Shown piece by piece: positions 58,367 to 64,000 of a DNA stretch of 64,000 nucleotides. Each line of letters begins with the position of its first letter. The first letter of the stretch is position 1. The DNA comes from RBG-16-49-21 sp040768125 (GTDB lineage: Bacteria; Spirochaetota; UBA4802; UBA5550). The notes under the pieces were generated by a model. That model did no database searches and was not told the origin of the DNA. It saw only the letters and a program-made list of their open reading frames with translations. The stretch lies in assembly GCA_040768125.1 (NCBI GenBank), contig JAXGNG010000004.1, positions 1 to 64,000 on the forward strand, in the 5' to 3' direction. The translations under genes and the position numbers were made by a program.

Positions 58367-58636
58367 ATCAAGTACTTCTTCGTTGTATTTTTCACGACCC
58401 TTTTCGTCATGTTCTACGTGTGGCAGAACATCGAGGTCGTGAAAATCGGGATCGAGTGCAGGGACCTCGGCGAAAAGGAGCGCCGTCTCCTCGACGAGCG
58501 GGACCGGCTCAGGTACCTGATTGAGCGGTACAGGAGGATGGAGATCGTCGAAGCGCACGCCAGGATGAACGGACTCAGGCCCATCCGTCCCGGCGATTTC
58601 GCGGTCATGGCGGTGAAGGATACCGATGTCGAATAA
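58367..58636 (+). CDS. ftsL: FtsL-like division protein with probable AUC start
   Basis: 89 residues: a short cytoplasmic start, one membrane helix (YFFVVFFTTLFVMFYVW) and a charged coiled coil (DLGEKERRLLDERDRLRYLIERYRR), the layout of FtsL, in the place ftsL normally occupies. From the rsmH stop to the first ATG (58409) the frame has no ATG, GTG or TTG; that ATG lies inside the membrane helix. GGAGG at 58356-58360 is six bases before ATC at 58367, so initiation at AUC is the best explanation. Low-level translation from such a start could limit FtsL. Overlaps murE by 11 bases. Confidence 0.75.
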   Translation: MKYFFVVFFTTLFVMFYVWQNIEVVKIGIECRDLGEKERRLLDERDRLRYLIERYRRMEIVEAHARMNGLRPIRPGDFAVMAVKDTDVE

Positions 58637-60170
58637 CCATTCACCCAAATCGACTACCCTCGGGGAACTGGCCGGGCAGGCCGGTGAAGGGCTGCGGGTA
58701 TTCGGCGGGAGCGGGGCCCTCGTTACGTCGGTTGAGTACGATTCCAGGAACGTAAAAAAGGGGAGCCTCTTCGTGGCCGTGGACGGCATGAAGACCGACG
58801 GCCATCACTACATAGCGGAGGCGGTTGAAAAGGGCGCTACGGCGGTCTGCGTCTCTGAGAAACGGGCCGGGGAGTGCGATTCCCTGAAGACCAGGGGTAT
58901 CGGCGTTGTGGGGGCGGAAAACCCCAGGAACGCCCTCTCCCGACTCTCCGCCACCCTGTACGGCTTTCCCTCCCGCGCCATGGTCGCCATAGGGATCACC
59001 GGCACCAACGGCAAGACGTCGATCACCTACATGCTCGAGTCCGTGCTGAAGCGCCACGGATTCAACCCCGGTGTCGTCGGGACCGTCAATTACCGCTGGG
59101 GCGGCCAGGCCCGTCCGGCGCCCAACACCACGCCCGAATCAAGGGACCTCCAGGAGATGCTCTTCCGCATGAAACAGGAGGGGGTGAACGCCCTCGTGAT
59201 GGAGGTCTCGTCCCACGGCCTGGAACTGGGCCGCGCCGACGACATGGATTTCGACGTCGCGCTTTTCACGAACCTGACCAGGGACCATCTTGATTTTCAC
59301 GGGGATTTCGAGAGCTACTTCAACGCCAAGAAGAGGCTTTTCGCCCTCCTGGAAAAAAGCGGCAAGAAGGGCCGCTGCGGCATCGTCAACATCGATGATC
59401 CCTACGGAAACGAGCTGTACATGATGCGGAATCACTACTCCTATCCCTTCAAGAGCTTCGGAACGGAGGGTGGCGCCGATTACATGCCCTCACCGGGCAG
59501 TGTCGAGAACACACTGCGCGGCGTCCGCTACGTCATGGAGCGCCCCCACCCCGGGGTGGAAATCGCGCTCAGGCTTCCCGGGAGATTCCAGGTGTACAAT
59601 TCCCTGGCCGCCGTTGCCGCGGCGCACCACCTCGGGGTTTCCTACGAGGCGATCGCGGCGGGCCTGGCAGAAATCGAGAGCGTTCCCGGAAGGTTCGACG
59701 TCCTCCTGGGCGACGGGGGATACGCCATCGTCGTCGATTACGCCCATACCGTGGACGCCCTCCAGAAACTGCTGACCTCGGCGGGGGAGCTGGAGCACCG
59801 CCGGCTGATTACCGTATTCGGATGCGGGGGCGACAGGGACCGGACCAAGCGTCCCCTCATGGGGAAGGTGGCCGAGGAGCATTCCGATATCGTTATCGTA
59901 ACGAGCGACAACCCCCGGAGCGAGGACCCGGGATCCATCATCGCCGACATCGTCACCGGTATGACGCCGGGAAGGCACGAGATAATCCCGGACCGCGAGG
60001 AGGCGATCCGCCGCGCCGTTGAAACGGCAGGGGAGGGGGACATCGTGGTGATCGCGGGGAAGGGCCACGAGGACTACCAGATAATCGGGAAAGAAAAGAT
60101 ACATTTTGACGACAAGGAAACGGCGGCGCGGTGGATGCGTCCGGGCGCCGGCGCCGGGAGAACGAGGTGA
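58626..60170 (+). CDS. murE: UDP-MurNAc-tripeptide synthetase MurE
   Basis: 514 residues. Adds the third residue of the peptidoglycan stem peptide. ATP-binding GITGTNGKTS (about residue 122), TTPESRDLQ, MEVSSHGLELGRADDMDFD, the carbamylated-lysine region FNAKKRLF, and VDYAHTVDALQKLL. The specificity motif reads SDNPRSEDP; DNPR is typical of enzymes that add meso-diaminopimelate, as in Leptospira. Start overlaps ftsL by 11 bases and the stop overlaps murF (GTGA). The penicillin-binding protein gene ftsI, often before murE, is absent here. Confidence 0.97.
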   Translation: MSNNHSPKSTTLGELAGQAGEGLRVFGGSGALVTSVEYDSRNVKKGSLFVAVDGMKTDGHHYIAEAVEKGATAVCVSEKRAGECDSLKTRGIGVVGAENPRNALSRLSATLYGFPSRAMVAIGITGTNGKTSITYMLESVLKRHGFNPGVVGTVNYRWGGQARPAPNTTPESRDLQEMLFRMKQEGVNALVMEVSSHGLELGRADDMDFDVALFTNLTRDHLDFHGDFESYFNAKKRLFALLEKSGKKGRCGIVNIDDPYGNELYMMRNHYSYPFKSFGTEGGADYMPSPGSVENTLRGVRYVMERPHPGVEIALRLPGRFQVYNSLAAVAAAHHLGVSYEAIAAGLAEIESVPGRFDVLLGDGGYAIVVDYAHTVDALQKLLTSAGELEHRRLITVFGCGGDRDRTKRPLMGKVAEEHSDIVIVTSDNPRSEDPGSIIADIVTGMTPGRHEIIPDREEAIRRAVETAGEGDIVVIAGKGHEDYQIIGKEKIHFDDKETAARWMRPGAGAGRTR

Positions 60171-61564
60171 TCGTGGGAATCGAAACCACCGTGGGATGGG
60201 CGGCCGAGGCGTGCCGCGGTCACCTGACCGCCGGCGACCCCTCCGCGGTGATCGATACCGTCACCACGGATTCCCGCGAGCTGGGGAAGCGCAATCTCTT
60301 CGTTCCCCTCATCGGCGACACGTACGACGGCCATGATTATATCCACGACCTTGCCGCCGGGGGAAGGCTCCGGGGCTATCTCACCATGCGCGGGGGACAC
60401 GACGGAATCGCGGGGCGTCACGGGGTCGCCGAGATACGCTGCGACGACACCCTCGCGGCCCTGGGGGCCATGGCGGCGCGCCGCAGGGAGGAGCTTGGCC
60501 CGGAAGTGATCGCCCTCACGGGAACCAACGGGAAGACCACCACCAAGGAACTCCTCTTCGCCCTCCTGAATTCGAGGACGCGGTGTCTCCGCAACGAGAA
60601 GAACTACAACAACGAGATAGGCCTCCCCTGTACCCTTCTCTCCCTGAAGCCGGAACACCGGGTCGCCGTGGTCGAGATGGGCATGAACCATCCCGGGGAG
60701 ATCGGAAGGCTTTCCCGCATCGCCCGGCCGGACCTGGCCCTCATCACGAATGTCGGCGAGGGACACCTGGAATTTCTCGGTTCCGTGGAGAACGTGGCCA
60801 GGGCCAAGGCGGAGATCGTGGACGGCATGAAGCCCGGGTCCGTGCTATACCTGAACAGGGAGATGCGCTGCTTCGAACTGGTCGGGGACCTTGCCCGTGA
60901 GGCGGGGCTCACCGTGGAGACCTACGGACTCACCGACGGCGCGGGATTCCGTCCCGAGTCGTACCGGCTGGAGGACGACCGCGTCGTGGTGACCTTCGGA
61001 GGGACGGAAATCGCGGCGCCCCTCTTCGGCATGCACAACGTCTACAACCTGGTCGCCGCGGCGGCCGTGGCGACGCGCCACGGCGTGACGCTGGAGGAGA
61101 TGCGCGAGGCCCTTGCGGGGTTCGCCAACGCCGGAGGCAGGGGGAGGATCATACGGGGGGCCTTCACCGTGATCGACGACAGCTACAACGCCAACCCGCT
61201 CTCGGTGACCAGCGCCCTCCGGTCCGTGCGGGAGATATTCCCGGACCGGAGAAAAATCGCCGTCCTCGCCGACATGAAGGAGCTGGGGGAATCGGCCCCC
61301 CGTCACCACGAAGACTGCGGCCGCGCCGCGGCGGAGAGCGGATTCGCCATGCTCCTGGCGTGGGGCGACATGGCCGGCCACTACGCTGCGGGAGCCGCCC
61401 GCGGGGGGATGGAGGGCGCCGGGATCCGCCCCTTCGAAACGAAGGAAGACCTGACGCGGTTTCTTCGCGATTCACTCCTGCCAGGCGACGTCGTTCTCGT
61501 CAAGGGGTCCCGGTCAATGAAAATGGAAGAAGTGGTCGCCGCCGTGACCGAGAGAGGGGAATGA
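60167..61564 (+). CDS. murF: UDP-MurNAc-pentapeptide synthetase MurF
   Basis: 465 residues. Adds D-Ala-D-Ala to the tripeptide precursor. ALTGTNGKTTTKELLFALL (ATP loop), NYNNEIGLPCTLL, VVEMGMNHPGEIGRL, VGEGHLEFLGSVENVARAKAEI, DSYNANPLSVTSAL and VLADMKELGE are all present. Start at GTG overlapping the murE stop by four bases, with GGGAG six bases upstream; a second GTG at 60173 is also possible. One base separates its stop from the mraY start. Confidence 0.97.
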   Translation: MIVGIETTVGWAAEACRGHLTAGDPSAVIDTVTTDSRELGKRNLFVPLIGDTYDGHDYIHDLAAGGRLRGYLTMRGGHDGIAGRHGVAEIRCDDTLAALGAMAARRREELGPEVIALTGTNGKTTTKELLFALLNSRTRCLRNEKNYNNEIGLPCTLLSLKPEHRVAVVEMGMNHPGEIGRLSRIARPDLALITNVGEGHLEFLGSVENVARAKAEIVDGMKPGSVLYLNREMRCFELVGDLAREAGLTVETYGLTDGAGFRPESYRLEDDRVVVTFGGTEIAAPLFGMHNVYNLVAAAAVATRHGVTLEEMREALAGFANAGGRGRIIRGAFTVIDDSYNANPLSVTSALRSVREIFPDRRKIAVLADMKELGESAPRHHEDCGRAAAESGFAMLLAWGDMAGHYAAGAARGGMEGAGIRPFETKEDLTRFLRDSLLPGDVVLVKGSRSMKMEEVVAAVTERGE

Positions 61565-61565
61565 G

Positions 61566-62651
61566 ATGTTCTACCATTTCATACTGCCGCTGAAGGAGTA
61601 CCTCTCGTTCCTGAGGCTCTTCCAGTACATAACCTTCAGGTCTGCCTATGCCGCGGTGACGGCGCTGCTTCTCGTCCTGATCATGGGGAGCCTGGTAATC
61701 CGCTGGCTTCAGGCCCTGAAGATGGGGGAGGAGATCCGGGCCCTGGGACCGGAAAGCCACCGCAGCAAGGCGGGGACCCCCACCATGGGGGGAATCCTCA
61801 TCGTGGGCGCGGTCATGGCGTCGATAGCTCTCTGGGGAAATTTCACCAACATATATCTCTGCGTTCTCATCGGCGCCACGCTCCTCCTGACGGCCCTCGG
61901 CTTCGTCGATGATTACATCAAGTCGGTCCTGAAAAGGAAGGACGGGATACCCGCCCGCATCAAGCTTCTCTGCCAGATTGCCGTGGCCCTCGGCGTTTCC
62001 CTTGTAATCTATTTTGTGCCCTCGGGGAGGGACGGTCTCACGGACCTCTACGTGCCCTTCATCAACATGGCGCTCATGGACCTCGGTGTCCTCTGGATTT
62101 TCTTTGCCGTCCTCGTCATCGTCGCCGCCACGAACGCCGTCAATCTCACCGACGGCCTGGACGGCCTGGCCATCGGGTCGGTAATGACCGTGGGCGTGAC
62201 CCTGGGCATCATGGCCTATCTCACGGGGAACGTGAAGATCGCGGCCTACCTGAAGATACCCTACGTCCCCGAGGCGGCGGAGCTCACGGTGTTTCTCGCG
62301 GCCCTCATGGGGGCATCGCTCGGATTTCTCTGGTTCAACAGCAACCCCGCCACTGTATTCATGGGGGACACGGGATCCCTTGCCCTGGGGGGGATAATCG
62401 GCATCACGGCGGTCATGATAAAGAAAGAGATTTTCCTCTTCATCGTCGGGGGCGTCTTCGTCGCCGAGGTGATGTCGGTGATCATACAGGTGGTATCATT
62501 CAAGCTCAGGGGAAAACGGGTGTTCAAGATGGCGCCCATGCACCACCACCTTGAGCTCTCGGGGTGGCCCGAACAGAAAGTGGTGGTGCGGATGTGGATC
62601 GTGGGGATCATTCTCGCGATTCTGGGACTCAGTTCCCTGAAAATACTCTAG
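61566..62651 (+). CDS. mraY: Phospho-MurNAc-pentapeptide transferase MraY
   Basis: 361 residues, ten membrane helices. Transfers phospho-MurNAc-pentapeptide to undecaprenyl phosphate to form lipid I. Signature stretches: KAGTPTMGGILIV, the catalytic GFVDDYIK, NAVNLTDGLDGLA, FNSNPATVFMGDTGSLALGG and APMHHHLELSGW. All key aspartates and the HHH motif are present. It begins one base after murF and its stop TAG adjoins the GGAGG of murD. Confidence 0.98.
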   Translation: MFYHFILPLKEYLSFLRLFQYITFRSAYAAVTALLLVLIMGSLVIRWLQALKMGEEIRALGPESHRSKAGTPTMGGILIVGAVMASIALWGNFTNIYLCVLIGATLLLTALGFVDDYIKSVLKRKDGIPARIKLLCQIAVALGVSLVIYFVPSGRDGLTDLYVPFINMALMDLGVLWIFFAVLVIVAATNAVNLTDGLDGLAIGSVMTVGVTLGIMAYLTGNVKIAAYLKIPYVPEAAELTVFLAALMGASLGFLWFNSNPATVFMGDTGSLALGGIIGITAVMIKKEIFLFIVGGVFVAEVMSVIIQVVSFKLRGKRVFKMAPMHHHLELSGWPEQKVVVRMWIVGIILAILGLSSLKIL

Positions 62652-62665
62652 GAGGCGGTATCGGG

Positions 62666-64000
62666 TTGGCCCGGGATGTGATGCACAAGGCGCTTGTCGT
62701 CGGGCTCGGTTTCAGGACCGGCGTCGCGGTGTCGAATTTCCTCACGGGACGAGGCGTTTCCGTGGTGGCCTCCGATCGCAAGGATGAATCGGAGCTTTCG
62801 GACGTGCTGCACCGCCTTGATCCCGCCGTGCGCGTCGTGACGGGGGAGCAGAGGCCCTCACTCCTGGAGGAGGGATTCGACGCGGTCATCCTGAGCCCCG
62901 GCGTGCCCGCGGACATTCCCCTCGCCGAGGAGGCGCGCAGGCGCCGCATCCCCGTCTTCGGGGAGATCGAGCTGGCGTACAGGCACCTGGAGGGGACGAT
63001 CGTAGGCATTACCGGAACCGACGGCAAGTCAACCGTCACCGCCATGACGGGACACGTTCTGAAAGAGCTCGGCTTCGACGCCCGTGTGGGGGGGAATATC
63101 GGGATCCCCCTCATTACCTTCGCGGGATCCACGACGCCGAGTTCCGTGGTCGTGGCGGAGCTCTCCTCATTCCAGCTCGAGACCATATCGCGTTTCCGTC
63201 CCGACGTGGCCGTTCTCCTCAATCTCACCCCCGACCACATGGACCGCCATGCCGGGATGGAGGGCTATTTCGAGGCAAAGATGAGGATCGCCATGAACCA
63301 GAACGGTGATGACTTCTTCATATACAACCTTGACGATGAATGGGCCGCCCGGGGCGCATCGGGGACAGGGGCTCGGGCGCGGTCTTTTTCGATGACGCGC
63401 GACGACGCGGACCTCTTCTACCGCGACGGTGGGGTGCGTGAAAAAGATTCCGGGATTGAGATATTCAGGGGCGGTGACCTGAAGGTACTGGGGCTCCACA
63501 ACGTCCAGAACGCCATGGCGGCGGTCCTGGCGGTGTGCAGCCTGGTGCAGAAGAGGGGAGGGACGCCCGATTTCGGCCGGATCGCCGGGGCCCTCGCGAC
63601 GTTCCCCGGCCTGCCCCATCGCCTCGAGAGGATAGGGCGTTTCCAGGGGAGGGATTTCATCAATGATTCGAAGGCGACAACGGTGAACGCGGTCCTCACG
63701 GCACTGAAGAGCCTTCCCGGATCGGGGGTCATCATACTGGGGGGGCGGACCAAGGGAGACGAGTATGCCCGCCTCGCCGGGGGCCTGAACGGCAGAATCA
63801 GGGCGCTTGTGCTGATCGGGGAATCCAGGGCCCATTTCGCGAAGCTGTTCACGGGCTACCGCCAGGTCCTGGCCGACACGATGGACGACGCCGTGGCAAA
63901 AGCGATGAGGGAAAGCAGGAAGGGGGACACGATACTTCTTTCGCCGGCCTGCGCCTCCTTCGACATGTTCACCGACTACGAGGAGCGGGGGGAGCGGTTC
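62666..64000 (+). CDS. murD: UDP-MurNAc-alanine D-glutamate ligase MurD, 3' partial
   Basis: 445 codons, open to the window end; the full enzyme is about 450-470. Adds D-glutamate to UDP-MurNAc-L-Ala. ALVVGLGFRTGVAVSNFL, LSPGVPADIPLAEEA, IVGITGTDGKSTVTAM, VVAELSSFQLE, NLTPDHMDRH, INDSKATTVNAVLTAL and LSPACASFDMF are typical. Start chosen at TTG (62666), ten bases after GGAGG; ATG at 62681 and GTG at 62678 are alternatives without a well-placed ribosome site. The sequence ends in ERGERF, near the C-terminus. Confidence 0.95.
   Translation, partial: MARDVMHKALVVGLGFRTGVAVSNFLTGRGVSVVASDRKDESELSDVLHRLDPAVRVVTGEQRPSLLEEGFDAVILSPGVPADIPLAEEARRRRIPVFGEIELAYRHLEGTIVGITGTDGKSTVTAMTGHVLKELGFDARVGGNIGIPLITFAGSTTPSSVVVAELSSFQLETISRFRPDVAVLLNLTPDHMDRHAGMEGYFEAKMRIAMNQNGDDFFIYNLDDEWAARGASGTGARARSFSMTRDDADLFYRDGGVREKDSGIEIFRGGDLKVLGLHNVQNAMAAVLAVCSLVQKRGGTPDFGRIAGALATFPGLPHRLERIGRFQGRDFINDSKATTVNAVLTALKSLPGSGVIILGGRTKGDEYARLAGGLNGRIRALVLIGESRAHFAKLFTGYRQVLADTMDDAVAKAMRESRKGDTILLSPACASFDMFTDYEERGERF

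Overview
This window is a GC-rich, gene-dense bacterial chromosome segment with mostly short intergenic gaps and many 1-11 base gene overlaps. It probably comes from a free-living, strictly or facultatively anaerobic spirochaete or a close relative. The evidence is a TatT-TatP-TatQM tripartite transporter operon of the type described in Treponema pallidum, a multi-TM RsbU-type phosphatase, a short SMC protein without a recognisable canonical hinge, a GlmU-like LbetaH protein, and several NHL/VWA, TonB-C and HEAT proteins common in spirochaetes. The MurE motif DNPR points to diaminopimelate-type peptidoglycan, as in Leptospira. A peroxiredoxin with an in-frame UGA and a SECIS-like hairpin shows that the host should make selenoproteins. 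Taxonomy is inferred, not proven.

Layout. 1-2.3 kb: 3' part of an IS91-like transposase, a 500-base gap with palindromes and a promoter, then a GGDEF cyclase. 2.2-4.5 kb (minus): engB, rimI and a crotonase as one unit, then a small DMT-type membrane protein. 4.7-10.3 kb (plus): two tandem paralogous ferredoxin-like proteins, an M24 peptidase, EF-P, a small membrane protein and a TPR protein. 10.3-12.9 kb (minus): RsbU-like phosphatase. 13.2-14 kb: selenocysteine peroxiredoxin with its own promoter. 14-18.8 kb (minus): TspO, 4-alpha-glucanotransferase and UPF0182. 19-24.3 kb (plus): aminotransferase, terminator, TRAP operon. 24.5-25.6 kb (minus): acyltransferase-like protein. 26-30.4 kb (plus): EF-G paralogue, GlmU-like, TonB-C protein. 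30.4-32.7 kb (minus): YihY membrane protein with a beta-propeller inserted in an extracytoplasmic loop. 33-36 kb: S21, RarA, unknown protein, PyrE with a possible leader peptide. 36-44.6 kb: lipoprotein (minus), SMC, two unknown proteins, acidic zinc-ribbon protein coupled to UvrA. 44.8-50.5 kb: NHL/VWA protein, Pcm, PEBP-like protein, alpha/beta hydrolase, ICMT-like protein, CAP protein. 50.5-53 kb (minus): esterase-fold protein without catalytic residues, membrane protein, HEAT protein. 53.3-56.5 kb: large unknown protein (plus); thiamine-binding protein and two cupins downstream of tRNA-Gly (minus). 56.8-64 kb: division and cell wall cluster mraZ-rsmH-ftsL-murE-murF-mraY-murD, running off the window end.

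The cell wall cluster is a single coupled unit: promoter, MraZ-type repeats, then genes overlapping or a few bases apart, but no ftsI between ftsL and murE. The ftsL-like gene has no ATG, GTG or TTG that would include its membrane anchor; a well-spaced ribosome site points to an AUC start. The items most worth checking are the Sec-peroxiredoxin lacking a resolving cysteine, the YihY/beta-propeller fusion, the AUC-started ftsL, the pseudo-esterase and the possible pyrE leader peptide. No CRISPR array, prophage or recognised defence island was seen.
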